Below are positions 17,785 through 27,889 of a DNA stretch of 64,000 nucleotides, piece by piece. Positions within the stretch are counted from its first letter, which is position 1; each line of letters begins with the position of its first letter. Source of the stretch: Halomonas sp. DQ26W (GTDB lineage: Bacteria > Pseudomonadota > Gammaproteobacteria > Pseudomonadales > Halomonadaceae); contig NZ_QPKI01000009.1 in the NCBI RefSeq assembly GCF_003339685.1, positions 1-64,000 on the forward strand. Reading direction: 5' to 3'. The translations under genes were made by a program, and so were the position numbers. Under the pieces are notes generated by a model that saw only the letters and a program-made list of their open reading frames with translations, was not told the origin of the DNA and ran no database searches.

Positions 17785-20622
17785 ATGAGCGCATCGAGAT
17801 CCCAGGGAATACGCCATAGACTGAGCCTCACATGGCGAGTCATCACCCTGAGCAGCCTGCTGCTCCTGGCACTGGTTGTGCTATTTACCTGGCTCGGTCA
17901 TGCCAATCTCACCCGCCAGTTCGAGGAGAGTCGCGATGAGTACAGCGCCCGGCAGGCCCGAGAGATCCAACTGGCACTCCAACGCTCCGAAGACAGCCTG
18001 CAGCAGCTGGCCGCACTGACCGCCGCCTCCCCTGACCTGGGCCCCGCGCTACAGAATGATAACGCGGAGGCGCTGTTTCGCTCCCTCTCTTCGCAGTGGC
18101 CGACCCTCCAACTCGAAGCGGGCATCGATGAAATTCTGGTATTCGATGCCGAGGGCAGCCTACTGGCGGAGTGGGGCCAGGGGCAGCCCGACAATGAGCG
18201 ACCGATCCAGGCATGGGTCGACCAGGTGATGTCGACCGAATTCCCCATCTCAGCGCTGCGCTGTGCCACCGACTGCCGTCAATATGCCGCGGTGCCAATC
18301 CTGGTCAACGGCATGAGTGTGGGCATGGTCATGCTGTCACGCTCGCTGGCAGACGTGACCCGGCAGATCCAGCAGGTGTCGGGCAGTGATGTCGCTCTGC
18401 TGGTCACCGGCACGCCAGAGCCGGCCACGATGCCAGAGCGACACCTGGATCGCTGGAATGGCAACCTGATCGCCATGACACGCCAGAAAGCCTATCTACT
18501 TCTTCTGGAAACGGCGGCCGAGAAAACCTCCCTCAACGAGCTTCTCCAGTCCCCCCTACACTTGCAACACCAGGGACACGATATCGAACTCTCTGCCGTC
18601 CATATGGCCTCGGATGAGGATCATCGCAGCAGCGGTTTCTTCCTGCTTGCTTCCAATATCACCCCGCAGATTCGCGGCATCAACCAGAACACTCGAACCC
18701 TCCTCGCTGCCGGCATCGTCGGCTGGCTCGCTGCCGAACTCCTACTGCTGACCATTTTGCTTCGCCCCATGTCACGACTGCGCCGGCTTGCCGGCGTGTT
18801 GCCAGCCCTCGCCCATGGCGGCTTTGGCCAAGCCCGCAGCGCCATCCCCACCCCGCGCAGCCGCCTCCCCGACGAGATCGACGTGCTGGAAGGCACCACG
18901 CTCGAGCTTTCAAACCAGCTGGAAACCCTGGAGCGAGAGGTAGGTGCCAGGGGAGCTCAACTGGCCGAGCGCGTCGAAGAACTTGCCCGGGAGCGCGACT
19001 TCGTCAGCAGCCTGCTGGATACGGCGCGGGTTTTCATCATCATTCAGGATGAGCATGGCCGCATCAGCCTGGTCAACGACTACGCTCTCTCGATCATGGC
19101 CACCCAGAAGGAAAAGTTGCTGGGCCGCCTGTTCGACGATGTGTTCGCCGCTCGCGACAGCACCAGCCTCGACGAGAGCAACATTCAGGAAGAGCGCAGT
19201 CTGCTCACCATGGAAGGACGACAGCGCACCATCGCCTGGTATCACGCCCCACTGCCGACACGCCTCGAGGGGGGCGCCTCCCGTATCTCGGTGGGTCTCG
19301 ACATCACCGAACGCAAGGTGGCGGAAGCCCGCCTGACCTGGCTTGCCGAACGGGACCCCCTGACCGAACTCTACAATCGCCGCTATTTCCATGAGGCGCT
19401 CGCCATTGCCATGCAGCGCGGACGTTGCGGTGCCGTACTGCTGCTCGATCTCGATCAGTTCAAGGACGTCAACGAACTCAGCGGCCATCACACCGGCGAC
19501 CGCCTGCTGCATATGGTGGCGGACACCCTGTTTCAGGTGTTCGGGCATCGTGGCGTTATCGCACGGCTGGGCGGCGACGAATTTGCCCTGCTGCTGGAAG
19601 GTGCCGATGCCAGACAGGCCATGTGCGTCGCCCAGCAGATCCTCCCCCAACTCGAGAACACCGGCCTGGACGCTGGCGGTCAGCGGCACCGTGCCGCTGC
19701 CAGCCTGGGTATCGCCCTCTATCCTGACCATGGCAGCAATGCCGCCGACCTGATGGCCAGCGCCGACCTGGCCATGTACAAGGCCAAGGATAGTGGAATA
19801 CAGCGTTGGCATCTGCTCTCTACCGTCGAGAATGCCAAGGATGAACTTCAGGAGCGGGTCTATTGGGTAGAGCGGATACGCCAGGCCATTGAAGAGGATG
19901 GCTTCGAACTGATGGTGCAACCCATCGTCCGATTGAACGACAGGAATGTTCGTCACTACGAGATCCTGCTGCGCATGCGAGGCCCCAAGGGAGCACTCAT
20001 TGCGCCACTGAACTTCATCCCCATTGCCGAGCGCAGCGGCCAGATCATTCAACTCGATCGATGGGTGCTTCGCCATAGCCTGAAGGCACTGAAGCACGTA
20101 CAGGACAAGGGTATCAGCCTGGCGGTCAATCTCTCGGGACAGACGCTTCATGACGATGGACTAAAGCAGTACCTGATTGAGGAGCTTGCTGCCAGTGGCG
20201 CCGATCCGAACTACCTGATCCTGGAGATCACCGAGACCGCCGCGGTCACCGATTTCTCAACGGCGCGTGGCGTACTTCAATCCATCCGCGACCTTGGCTG
20301 TCGCACCGCCCTTGATGACTTCGGTGTCGGTTTCAGTAGCTTCCACTATCTCGGCGAGCTACCGGTGGATTTCATCAAGATTGACGGCGCCTTCATCCGC
20401 AGCCTGCCGACCAATCCTGACAGCCGCGTCATCGTCCGTGCGATCGCCGATATTGCCGCCGGATTCAGCAAGCAGGCCATCGCAGAGTTCGTGGATCAGG
20501 AAGCGCTGGTCCCGCTGCTCGAATCCTATGGGATCACCTACGGGCAGGGCTACCATCTTGGCCGACCGGTGCTACTGACTGATGTCATTCCGGAGGCCCT
20601 GGGCGATACCAACCGGGCCTGA
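17785..20622 (+). CDS. membrane-bound PAS-GGDEF-EAL cyclic-di-GMP protein
   Basis: 945 residues. TM1 about residues 20-42, a periplasmic sensor region to about 300, TM2 (GIVGWLAAELLLLTILL, about 308-325), a coiled coil, PAS (about 405-515), GGDEF (about 522-680, motif LGGDEFALLL near 594) and EAL (about 695-935). The GGDEF signature is intact, so diguanylate cyclase activity is possible. The EAL motif reads EIL (YEILLRM) but the catalytic Glu is kept, as are LEITETA, DDFGVGFSS and IKIDGAFI. It may sense a ligand delivered with the upstream binding protein and porin; that link is inferred from the gene order. Confidence 0.9.
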   Translation: MSASRSQGIRHRLSLTWRVITLSSLLLLALVVLFTWLGHANLTRQFEESRDEYSARQAREIQLALQRSEDSLQQLAALTAASPDLGPALQNDNAEALFRSLSSQWPTLQLEAGIDEILVFDAEGSLLAEWGQGQPDNERPIQAWVDQVMSTEFPISALRCATDCRQYAAVPILVNGMSVGMVMLSRSLADVTRQIQQVSGSDVALLVTGTPEPATMPERHLDRWNGNLIAMTRQKAYLLLLETAAEKTSLNELLQSPLHLQHQGHDIELSAVHMASDEDHRSSGFFLLASNITPQIRGINQNTRTLLAAGIVGWLAAELLLLTILLRPMSRLRRLAGVLPALAHGGFGQARSAIPTPRSRLPDEIDVLEGTTLELSNQLETLEREVGARGAQLAERVEELARERDFVSSLLDTARVFIIIQDEHGRISLVNDYALSIMATQKEKLLGRLFDDVFAARDSTSLDESNIQEERSLLTMEGRQRTIAWYHAPLPTRLEGGASRISVGLDITERKVAEARLTWLAERDPLTELYNRRYFHEALAIAMQRGRCGAVLLLDLDQFKDVNELSGHHTGDRLLHMVADTLFQVFGHRGVIARLGGDEFALLLEGADARQAMCVAQQILPQLENTGLDAGGQRHRAAASLGIALYPDHGSNAADLMASADLAMYKAKDSGIQRWHLLSTVENAKDELQERVYWVERIRQAIEEDGFELMVQPIVRLNDRNVRHYEILLRMRGPKGALIAPLNFIPIAERSGQIIQLDRWVLRHSLKALKHVQDKGISLAVNLSGQTLHDDGLKQYLIEELAASGADPNYLILEITETAAVTDFSTARGVLQSIRDLGCRTALDDFGVGFSSFHYLGELPVDFIKIDGAFIRSLPTNPDSRVIVRAIADIAAGFSKQAIAEFVDQEALVPLLESYGITYGQGYHLGRPVLLTDVIPEALGDTNRA

Positions 20623-20663
20623 ACTACCAATGGAAGTTCAACAGGAAAGGATGCCGGTGAGAT

Positions 20664-21521
20664 ATGACCAACGACACAGCAAGAAAGGCCCAGCGCCTGG
20701 ATGAGAACAACCCGCTGGCGTCTTTCGCCAAGCAGTTCCGATTCTCGATCGCCCATGACAAGGCGTCCCGCTATCGAGCCTACGCCCTTCGGCACAAGGT
20801 ATTTCGCCAGGAGCTGAACTACGATCTGGGGGAAAACACCGATATCCCGTTCGAGAACGATGCCCACGACAAGCATGCCATTCTATGCCTGTTGAACCAC
20901 ATCCCCAGCGGGATCGATACCGGCTGCCTGAGGGTGGTACTGATTCCCGGCAACGCGACTCAGCCACTCAACACGCTGCCACTCGAGCAGAGTTGCGGGC
21001 ATAGCCTCGACCACCCAAAGCTGCATCCCAGTCTGTTTCATCGCTCCACGATCTGCGAAGTTTCCCGCCTCGCCGTCCACTCGGCATTCCGTCGAAGCAG
21101 GGACTGTGTCATCGGCCTGAATGAACACGACATCCGGCAGCTCTCCGGCCATGATGTCAAGCCCTTCTCACCGCTACTGGGGCTAAGCCTGTTCCTCGCA
21201 GCCACCGCCATCGTCGGGCTGTCGGGAAGACGCCATGTGTTCGCCATGATGGAGCCACGCTTCTCACGACTGCTCAAGATGTCGGGCCTAGCCTTTCACA
21301 AGGTAGGCCGTGTGATTGACTACTGCGGACCCCGGGCAGCCTACTACATCGATCAGCACCAAGCCGAACGGGACATGCATGACACCTTGCGCCCCTTGTA
21401 CCGACACATCGTGGCCGAACTCTCCCCCCAGCTCACAGAGTCTTCCGCACAGCGCCTGATCGGCTTTTCCAGCCGCCCTCTGGATCATAGCCCAATCACC
21501 GACAATTCAGACCCCGGGTAG
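20664..21521 (+). CDS. PEP-CTERM/exosortase-associated acyltransferase
   Basis: 285 residues. The start FRFSIAHDKASRYRAYALRHKVF and CEVSRLAVHSAFRR match the GNAT-like acyltransferases linked with PEP-CTERM/exosortase systems, related to autoinducer synthases. No exosortase or PEP-CTERM protein is in the window, so its acceptor is unknown. It follows the GGDEF/EAL gene by 41 bp on the same strand, which suggests shared expression and a role in surface or signalling lipids; this is inference. Confidence 0.75.
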   Translation: MTNDTARKAQRLDENNPLASFAKQFRFSIAHDKASRYRAYALRHKVFRQELNYDLGENTDIPFENDAHDKHAILCLLNHIPSGIDTGCLRVVLIPGNATQPLNTLPLEQSCGHSLDHPKLHPSLFHRSTICEVSRLAVHSAFRRSRDCVIGLNEHDIRQLSGHDVKPFSPLLGLSLFLAATAIVGLSGRRHVFAMMEPRFSRLLKMSGLAFHKVGRVIDYCGPRAAYYIDQHQAERDMHDTLRPLYRHIVAELSPQLTESSAQRLIGFSSRPLDHSPITDNSDPG

Positions 21522-21586
21522 CGCCTGGCAACAGCACAACGCAGCAGGCAGTTCCAGAGGGACGGGGGACACACCGGTAAGAAGGC

Positions 21587-22342
21587 CTATGCCTCATCCT
21601 GTCTGTCTTCAGACCCACTGCGGCCACGCTTCTGGCGGATCATCCTGACCTTCGCCTTGGTTCGAACCGACGGTGGTGACGTCTCGCCACGCCCCATATC
21701 GTCTACCGCCGGTGCCGGAGACGCTATCTCCACCCAGGCGAACACCGGCAGCGACAGATGCCAGTGGATGGCCGCCAAGCGCAGGCCAAGCGTCACCAGC
21801 AGCGCCAGGGAGATCGTCAAGACCCAGGGAGCCTCGAGCGCAAACAACACGACATAGGTGATGCCCCCGGCAATGGAGGCCGTGGCATATACCTCCTGAC
21901 GCAGCACCATCGGCACGCGTCGCGCCAGCACGTCACGCAGCATGCCGCCGGCCACGCCCGTCAACAGCCCCATAAGCACCGCCACCGCACCGGGCGCGTC
22001 GAGTTGCAGGGCCTTGTGGGCACCAATAACGGTGAACAGCGCCAGGCCGAAGGCATCAGCCACCGGCAAGAAAATTCGCGATAGACGATGAATATAGTGG
22101 AAACCGATGATCGACACCCCGACGGTGGCCAGGATCACCCAGAGGTAGGTGGGATCCACTACCCAGAAGACCGGGCGTATGCCCAGCACCAGATCGCGCA
22201 GGGTACCGCCACCGATACCGGTCACCGCCGCTAGAACCAGCATGCCGAAGGGGTCCATTTGCGAGCGACAGGCGAGTATGACGCCCGATAGCGCAAAGAT
22301 GATCACCCCCGCCATGTCCAGCCAATACACCAGCTCCGTCAC
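21587..22342 (-). CDS. UPF0126/TRIC-like cation channel family protein
   Basis: 251 residues, seven hydrophobic segments in two inverted halves, each with the Gly-rich RD motif: GIGGGTLRDLVLG and GVAGGMLRDVLARR. This is the YadS/YicG (UPF0126) family, structurally related to TRIC cation channels. The C-terminal 45 residues are hydrophilic and basic (VRTKAKVRMIRQKRGR), longer than usual. It converges with the acyltransferase gene; the XRE-cupin regulator lies 54 bp upstream on the same strand. Confidence 0.85.
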   Translation of the reverse strand: MTELVYWLDMAGVIIFALSGVILACRSQMDPFGMLVLAAVTGIGGGTLRDLVLGIRPVFWVVDPTYLWVILATVGVSIIGFHYIHRLSRIFLPVADAFGLALFTVIGAHKALQLDAPGAVAVLMGLLTGVAGGMLRDVLARRVPMVLRQEVYATASIAGGITYVVLFALEAPWVLTISLALLVTLGLRLAAIHWHLSLPVFAWVEIASPAPAVDDMGRGETSPPSVRTKAKVRMIRQKRGRSGSEDRQDEA

Positions 22343-22396
22343 GACACTCTCCCAAACCGTACGTTATCCGCACTGCGCCTGATTTACGCCACATCC

Positions 22397-22993
22397 TTAT
22401 TGATAGGTCACGACGAGAAAGCTAAGCAACTCTCCCTCACCCCGGTTTTCAATGGTGTGTTCCAGGTCGGCATGGTAATGCGCCGAGTCGCCCGGATTCA
22501 GCTCGCAGTGATTCTCTCCCGCCACAATCCGCGCGCGGCCCTGGTTAACGGTCAGCAGTTCCCGGGTTCCATCGAAGTGGGCGGCGCTCTGCAGGCGCGC
22601 TCCCGGCGCGAGCCGGATCTCATAGAACTCCACGTTCTTCTCCATGTGCAGCGGCGAGAGCGTACGAATGCGGCACTCGTGGTCGTCGCGAAAGAGCTGG
22701 CTGGCATCATCACTGCGCACCACCTCGATGCGTGAGGCCGTCCAGGGCTGGTCCACCAGGTCGCCGATGTTCATGTCGAAGGCCTGGGCGATACGCAGCG
22801 TCACCGCCAGGGTGGGATTGGCCCGGCCACGCTCGATCTGACTGAGCATTGAGCGACTGACCCCCGAAGCCGCCGCCAGTTGCTCCAAAGTCAGGTTGCG
22901 CTTCTTGCGCAGCTCGATGACGCGGCTGGAAAGCACCTGACTTCCCGTTTCTCCCTGCGGCTCGGCTGCCCTCGTTCTGTCGTTCAACACCAC
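22397..22993 (-). CDS. XRE-cupin transcriptional regulator
   Basis: 198 residues. HTH-XRE at about 24-78 (ELRKKRNLTLEQLAAASG, SRSMLSQIERGRANPTL), cupin at about 110-195 (ELLTVNQGRARIVAGENH, GDSAHYHADLEHTIEN). Such regulators often control adjacent catabolic operons and bind small molecules in the cupin. It diverges from tdh-kbl, so it probably regulates threonine or glycine use. The start is not certain: GAGGAG at 22995-23000 sits very close to GTG 22993; the next GTG (22990) or TTG (22987) could be used. Confidence 0.85.
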   Translation of the reverse strand: MVLNDRTRAAEPQGETGSQVLSSRVIELRKKRNLTLEQLAAASGVSRSMLSQIERGRANPTLAVTLRIAQAFDMNIGDLVDQPWTASRIEVVRSDDASQLFRDDHECRIRTLSPLHMEKNVEFYEIRLAPGARLQSAAHFDGTRELLTVNQGRARIVAGENHCELNPGDSAHYHADLEHTIENRGEGELLSFLVVTYQ

Positions 22994-23382
22994 GCTCCTC
23001 TATACCGATACCTATGCCATCGATACCTGTGTCTACATTAATAGCGGCCAATCTCACTCGACCTGCTTCGTTAAAGAGGCCCACTATTCGCCTCATCAGA
23101 TCGATAAACTTGACTCGAAACCCGAATCTCTCGCTACGATCGGTCAGATCCGACAACCTTCTAAGACCGCAGTACACAGCCACGGAATTCCATTATGAAG
23201 GAATATATTCTTGCATGGTGGAGATATTCTGCGATACTGGATTTATCTCTCTTATAGTAAACGCCCTGGCTTGAATTACCAGCCGCTCGCTCAAGCAAGC
23301 AATGTTCGTTACGGTTCGAAAACCTTACCACGGTCCAGAAGCCGCATGGCGACAAGCCATCATCTACAAAAAAGGTAGAGAT
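22994..23382. promoter_or_regulatory. divergent regulatory region between XRE-cupin gene and tdh
   Basis: 389 bp without a gene and clearly richer in A/T (23160-23270) than its surroundings. Two direct repeats CGATACCTATG (23006-23016) and CGATACCTGTG (23021-23031), period 15, lie just upstream of the regulator start and could be its own operator. A perfect palindrome GAATATATTC occurs at 23201-23210. A weak promoter candidate for tdh is TTGCAT (23211-23216) with GATACT (23233-23238). Confidence 0.45.
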
Positions 23383-24411
23383 ATGAAAGCACTGGTCAAG
23401 AAAGAGGCAGCACCAGGCCTCTGGCTAGAAGAGGTACTGGACCCCACGGTCGGTATCAACGACGTCCTGATCAAGGTAAAGCGTACCGCCATCTGCGGGA
23501 CCGACATGCACATCTACAACTGGGACAGCTGGGCCCAGAAGACCATCCCGACACCGATGGTGGTGGGCCACGAGTTCGTCGGCGAGATCGTCGAGGTGGG
23601 ATCCAACGTGAACGACTTCAAACCGGGGCAGATCGTTTCCGGCGAAGGGCATGTGGTCTGTGGGCGCTGTCGCAACTGCCTGGCGGGACGTCGTCACCTC
23701 TGCGCCTTCACCAGCGGGATCGGCGTCAACCGCCCCGGTGCCTTCGCCGAGTATGTCGCCCTGCCCATGTCCAACGTCTGGGAACATGCGCCGGGCATCG
23801 ACCTTGACGTGGCAGCGCTGTTCGACCCGCTGGGCAATGCCGTACACACGGCGCTTCAGTACGACCTGCTCGGAGAAGATGTGCTGATCACCGGCGCAGG
23901 ACCGATCGGCGCCATGGCGGCGGCGGTATGTCGCCATGCCGGCGCACGTCACGTCGTCATCACTGACCTCAACCCAAGCCGCCTCGAGCTGGCCAAGCGT
24001 CTGGGTGCCACGCGCACCGTGGACGTGCGCCACGAGAGGCTTCCCGACGTACAGCGCGAACTAGGCCTGACCGAAGGCTTCGACGTGGGCCTTGAGATGT
24101 CCGGCAGCCCCGCCGCCTTCCGCGACATGCTGGCCAACATGTGCCACGGCGGCAAGATAGCCATGCTCGGCATCCCCACCGAGGAGATCGCCATCGACTG
24201 GAACACGGTGATCTTCAACATGCTGACGCTGAAGGGCATCTACGGCCGCGAAATGTACGAGACCTGGTACAAGATGTCAGTGATGGTCCAATCCGGCCTC
24301 GACATCTCGCCGGTGATCACCCATCGCCTGCCCTATACCGAGTTCCAGCGCGGCTTCGATGCCATGCTGAGCGGTGAAGCAAGCAAGGTCGTTCTCAACT
24401 GGGAGTCATGA
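23383..24411 (+). CDS. tdh: L-threonine 3-dehydrogenase
   Basis: 342 residues (E. coli Tdh is 341). It oxidises L-threonine to 2-amino-3-ketobutyrate with NAD. Catalytic zinc and proton-relay motif [22 protein letters not shown], structural zinc cysteines [15 protein letters not shown], and Rossmann motif [15 protein letters not shown] are all intact. The ATG is chosen at MKALVKKEA (AAGGTAGAGAT upstream). Its stop is one base before the kbl start, so tdh and kbl form one operon. Confidence 0.97.
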   Translation: MKALVKKEAAPGLWLEEVLDPTVGINDVLIKVKRTAICGTDMHIYNWDSWAQKTIPTPMVVGHEFVGEIVEVGSNVNDFKPGQIVSGEGHVVCGRCRNCLAGRRHLCAFTSGIGVNRPGAFAEYVALPMSNVWEHAPGIDLDVAALFDPLGNAVHTALQYDLLGEDVLITGAGPIGAMAAAVCRHAGARHVVITDLNPSRLELAKRLGATRTVDVRHERLPDVQRELGLTEGFDVGLEMSGSPAAFRDMLANMCHGGKIAMLGIPTEEIAIDWNTVIFNMLTLKGIYGREMYETWYKMSVMVQSGLDISPVITHRLPYTEFQRGFDAMLSGEASKVVLNWES

Positions 24412-24412
24412 C

Positions 24413-25603
24413 ATGTACGGAGCCTTTCAGCAGCACCTGCGCAGCGAACTCGAGGCTATTCGCCAGGCCGGACTTTACAAGCACGAGCGCAAGCTGACCA
24501 CCCCCCAGGGCGCCCATGTTGGCATCAATGCCGGCCAGGAGGTGCTCAACCTGTGCGCCAACAACTACCTGGGCCTGGCCCAGCACCCCGAGGTCAATGC
24601 CGCCGCCAGGGGCGGCCTCGACAAGTGGGGCTACGGCCTCGCCTCGGTGCGCTTCATCTGCGGCACCCAGAGCCTGCACAAGCAGCTGGAAGAGAAGCTC
24701 ACCGAGTTTCTGGGCACTGAGGATACGATCCTCTACCCCTCCTGCTTCGATGCCAACGGCGGCCTGTTCGAGACCCTGCTCGGCGCGGAAGACGCCGTGA
24801 TCTCCGACGAACTCAACCATGCCAGCATCATCGACGGCGTGCGGCTCAGCAAGGCCAAGCGCTATCGCTACCGCAACCGCGACATGACCGACCTTGAAGA
24901 ACAGCTCAAGGCCGCCGATCGCGATGGCGCCCGCTTCAAGCTGATCACCAGCGATGGCGTCTTCTCGATGGATGGCTATATCGCCCCGCTCGACGAGATC
25001 TGCGACCTGGCCGAGCGCTACTATGCCCTGGTGCACTTCGACGACTGCCATGCCACCGGCTTCATCGGCGATGGCGGCCGAGGCACCCATGAGTACCGCG
25101 GCTGTATGGATCGTGTGGATATCACCACCGGCACCTTGGGCAAGGCGCTGGGCGGCGCCAGCGGCGGCTATACCAGCGGCAAGCACGAGGTGATCGAATT
25201 GCTGCGCCAGCGCTCGCGCCCCTACCTGTTCTCCAACACCGTGGCCCCGCCGGTGGTGGCCGGAGCACTGAAGGCCATCGAACTGGCCGCCGAATCGCGT
25301 GAGCTACGCAGCCAGCTCAAGGAGAACACCGCCTTCTTCCGTGAAGGGCTTGAGCGGCTGGGCTTCGAGCTGCTGCCCGGCGAGCACCCCATCGTGCCGG
25401 TGATGCTGCACGACGCCACCGTGGCCGCCCGTTTCGCCGAGGAGATGCTCAAGGAGGGCGTCTACGTGATCGCCTTCTCCTTCCCCGTGGTCCCGAAGGG
25501 CCGAGCCCGTATCCGCACCCAGATGTCGGCGGCACTGACCCGCGACGACCTGGAGTTCGCCCTGGCCGCCTTCGGCCGGGTGAAAGAACGCCTGAAGCTG
25601 TAG
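24413..25603 (+). CDS. kbl: glycine C-acetyltransferase (2-amino-3-ketobutyrate CoA ligase)
   Basis: 396 residues (E. coli Kbl 398). A PLP alpha-oxoamine synthase that cleaves aminoketobutyrate with CoA to glycine and acetyl-CoA. Visible motifs: [37 protein letters not shown] and [16 protein letters not shown] with the PLP lysine. Together with tdh it makes the two-step threonine degradation route; unstable intermediate transfer between the two enzymes explains the tight linkage. Confidence 0.97.
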   Translation: MYGAFQQHLRSELEAIRQAGLYKHERKLTTPQGAHVGINAGQEVLNLCANNYLGLAQHPEVNAAARGGLDKWGYGLASVRFICGTQSLHKQLEEKLTEFLGTEDTILYPSCFDANGGLFETLLGAEDAVISDELNHASIIDGVRLSKAKRYRYRNRDMTDLEEQLKAADRDGARFKLITSDGVFSMDGYIAPLDEICDLAERYYALVHFDDCHATGFIGDGGRGTHEYRGCMDRVDITTGTLGKALGGASGGYTSGKHEVIELLRQRSRPYLFSNTVAPPVVAGALKAIELAAESRELRSQLKENTAFFREGLERLGFELLPGEHPIVPVMLHDATVAARFAEEMLKEGVYVIAFSFPVVPKGRARIRTQMSAALTRDDLEFALAAFGRVKERLKL

Positions 25604-25919
25604 TGCTCCCACCCACCTCAACATACTTGTGCAGCCCCTCCGCTACTTCCAGGTCGTAGAGCCGTGTGGGGGGACCGTCGGCGGTAAATCCGAGCAAGCT
25701 GATATTCGCCAAAATGTAAGCCTGCGGACACCGCCGTTACCATGGATGCTACCCCGCTCTGCCGTCAAGACTATCGACAAGCAGCGCCTGCAACGCGATC
25801 TGCCGGCACCGGACCCGACACGGTTGCGACGCCTGAATCTGGCAAGTTATTGCCCAGCGGGCAAGAAGTTGCCTAATTATTATTAGCAACCAAAGGTTGC
25901 TTTCTGTGAGTGCAGGCGG
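25604..25919. other. intergenic gap with weak bidirectional hairpin
   Basis: 316 bp without a supported gene. A perfect hairpin AGCAACC/GGTTGCT with loop AAA lies at 25885-25901. On the plus strand it is followed by TTCTG, on the minus strand by AATAATAAT; it may terminate kbl and/or the convergent CNNM gene weakly. Confidence 0.4.
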
Positions 25920-26960
25920 CTACGACCCACAAGTCACTATCCCGTGAGAGGGGGCGTTCCTGGCGATGCCGCGCAATAGATAGCCGAGCACATCGGAGCC
26001 GGTAAGAATGCGCTTCTCCTCGCCCCAGAGCAGGATCACATCCTCGTCGAGTACGTCATCCTGGCGATGGGCGGCATGAACCCGGAAACGTCCAATCACA
26101 TCGCCCAGCGGGATGCTTGGATCGCGCACGATAATGGGACCATGACAATAGGCCAGCGGCGTGAAGCCGTTGGCGTCGAACAGGGCTGCCCGCAGGAAAG
26201 CATCGGCATCGATGACAAGACGCGGCTCACCGGCTTCGTCTACCACCACCGCCCGGCTCCTGCCGCTGGCCTGCAGGCGCCGCAGAAAGGCATCGTGACG
26301 GGTACGCTGGATTTCGGGGAAGATCGGCATGGCACCGTGGAAAGGCAGAACGATAATGCTGTCGGGATCCAGCCGTTCTCCCTCTCGCCCCAGAGGCACG
26401 TCGTCCAGCGTCAGGAAGTTCATGGCGCCGCGCCCCTCGACCCGGTCGATCTCGGTTTCGGACGACTCCATGTGAAGCCGGATCAGTTGATGCAGATCCC
26501 GCTCCTTGAAGTAGGGGATCGCCTCCGGACCCAGCCAGCGATCGAGCGCCCAGGCCGTGGGACGCGCCACCGGCCAGAGCACGAGCTGATAGAAGCGAAT
26601 CATTGGTGCCAGCAGGGCGGCCATGCGCAGCGCATGGCGCGAGAAGAATGCCTGAGGCAGTATCTCGGCAAATAGGGTAATGATCACGGTCGAAAACAGG
26701 AAGGCCGCCACAGCCCCCATGACCGAGCCGGAGAGCAGGGCCAGCAGCACGTTCACCGCCACGTTGCCCCACAGGATCGTCACCAGCAGGTAGTTCGAAT
26801 CCTGACGCAGCCGATGTACCTGACGAGCCTGACGATTGCCTTTTCGGGCCTCGATTTCGAGTTCCAGCTTGTTGATCGAGAAGAAGGCGAGATTGAGTCC
26901 CGAGAACATCGCCGACTGGGCCAGGCAGAGGGCAATGCCGATCCAGGTCAGCAGTGTCAT
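25920..26960 (-). CDS. CNNM (DUF21) domain membrane protein
   Basis: 346 residues. The N-terminal DUF21/CNNM transmembrane domain (WIGIALCLAQSAMFSGLNLA, FFSINKLELEIEARKGN, VTILWGNVAVNVLLALLSGS, FAEILPQAFFSRHAL) is followed by a CBS-pair region (about 200-330: DSIIVLPFHGAM, AVVVDEAGEPRLVIDADAFL). CorC-HlyC tail domain is absent, so it is a short CNNM protein, likely involved in magnesium or other cation transport or regulation. Two base-paired hairpins flank the gene. No operon partner on this strand. Confidence 0.85.
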   Translation of the reverse strand: MTLLTWIGIALCLAQSAMFSGLNLAFFSINKLELEIEARKGNRQARQVHRLRQDSNYLLVTILWGNVAVNVLLALLSGSVMGAVAAFLFSTVIITLFAEILPQAFFSRHALRMAALLAPMIRFYQLVLWPVARPTAWALDRWLGPEAIPYFKERDLHQLIRLHMESSETEIDRVEGRGAMNFLTLDDVPLGREGERLDPDSIIVLPFHGAMPIFPEIQRTRHDAFLRRLQASGRSRAVVVDEAGEPRLVIDADAFLRAALFDANGFTPLAYCHGPIIVRDPSIPLGDVIGRFRVHAAHRQDDVLDEDVILLWGEEKRILTGSDVLGYLLRGIARNAPSHGIVTCGS

Positions 26961-27014
26961 CGGACCTCCTTGGTTACGGGCGAGGATGGCAGCGCGACAG
27001 GTACCTGACGCGAA

Positions 27015-27036
27015 CAGGCGGCCCGGAGGCCGCCTG
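27015..27036. terminator. GC hairpin between CNNM and DUF305 genes
   Basis: Perfect 9-bp stem CAGGCGGCC/GGCCGCCTG with loop CGGA, 28 bp downstream of the DUF305 stop on the minus strand. No T-tract, so termination strength is uncertain; it may protect the 3' end. Confidence 0.5.
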
Positions 27037-27064
27037 CACAGATTACCACTACCCCCGGCGGGGG

Positions 27065-27565
27065 TCAGTCGACGTCGTGACCGCGCTCATCTAGCCAGTC
27101 CCGGAGGAAGGCGATTTCTTCTTCCTGAGCGTCGATGATCTCACGGGCCAGGTCGCGAATCGCTTCGTCCTCGCCATGCTCGAGCACGATATTGGCCATG
27201 TCGATGGCACCCTGATGATGAGGGATCATGCCACGAGCGAAGTCCACGTCGGCATCGCCGGTGAAGTCGCCCATCATGCCTTCGTGCATGCGATCATTGG
27301 CTTCGCGATAGGCCTGCACAGCCGGGTTGTCGGCATGCTCGTTATCTGCATAGGTTTCGCCTTGATCCTCGTGGCCATGATCATTGCCATGATCATCGCC
27401 ATGGCCATGGCTGCCGGCATACGCCGGCTGGGCCAGCAGCACGGCCCCGGCCAAAGCGACTGCACCCAGAGCAAGCGTCCACTTTGGCATGCCTTGGTAG
27501 CGGCTGGTGGAAATCATACGGATCTCGTCGTTATGGTGCGGATGACGCGGCTGACGATGGGTCAT
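27065..27565 (-). CDS. DUF305 family exported protein
   Basis: 166 residues. ATG 27565 follows AAGGAG with six spacer bases. A membrane leader (KWTLALGAVALAGAVLLAQ, then PAYAG) is preceded by an unusually long His/Arg-rich N-region. A His/Asp-rich metal-like stretch (HGHGDDHGNDHGHED) follows, then the DUF305 core ARGMIPHHQGAIDMANIV and ending helix LRDWLDERGHDVD. DUF305 proteins are periplasmic ferritin-like four-helix proteins, often near copper genes; no metal transport gene is beside it here. Confidence 0.85.
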   Translation of the reverse strand: MTHRQPRHPHHNDEIRMISTSRYQGMPKWTLALGAVALAGAVLLAQPAYAGSHGHGDDHGNDHGHEDQGETYADNEHADNPAVQAYREANDRMHEGMMGDFTGDADVDFARGMIPHHQGAIDMANIVLEHGEDEAIRDLAREIIDAQEEEIAFLRDWLDERGHDVD

Positions 27566-27889
27566 CGAGAGCTCCTTTGGATGTGGATCGAAACACCTGA
27601 CAATCCCATTCTGAAACCTCCAGGTGGCACCTGGAGCAATTGCTCCAGTTGCCATACTTTGAGGCATTGACACGGGACAAGTTCCTCAGAGCCAATCCAG
27701 CCCGGGTTGGCCAACTATGAGGGGGCGTCGCTACCTAGCTGAATGAGGCGATCAGGTCATCCAGAAAGGCAAGTCTCTCGCGGGCATAGCCCACGACGCG
27801 GTAACCGAGTACCCTCGTGGTGATTTCCTGACACGCGCTCTACCTCATTTTTTCCAAGTTACATTCTGCCCCGAGCTACGGAACGCCCC

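Noticed and set aside
27735-27842. Short minus-strand frame ending RERLAFLDDLIASFS
   Set aside because: Protein-like tail but only 35 codons, bounded by a stop, and no family could be named; possibly a relic.
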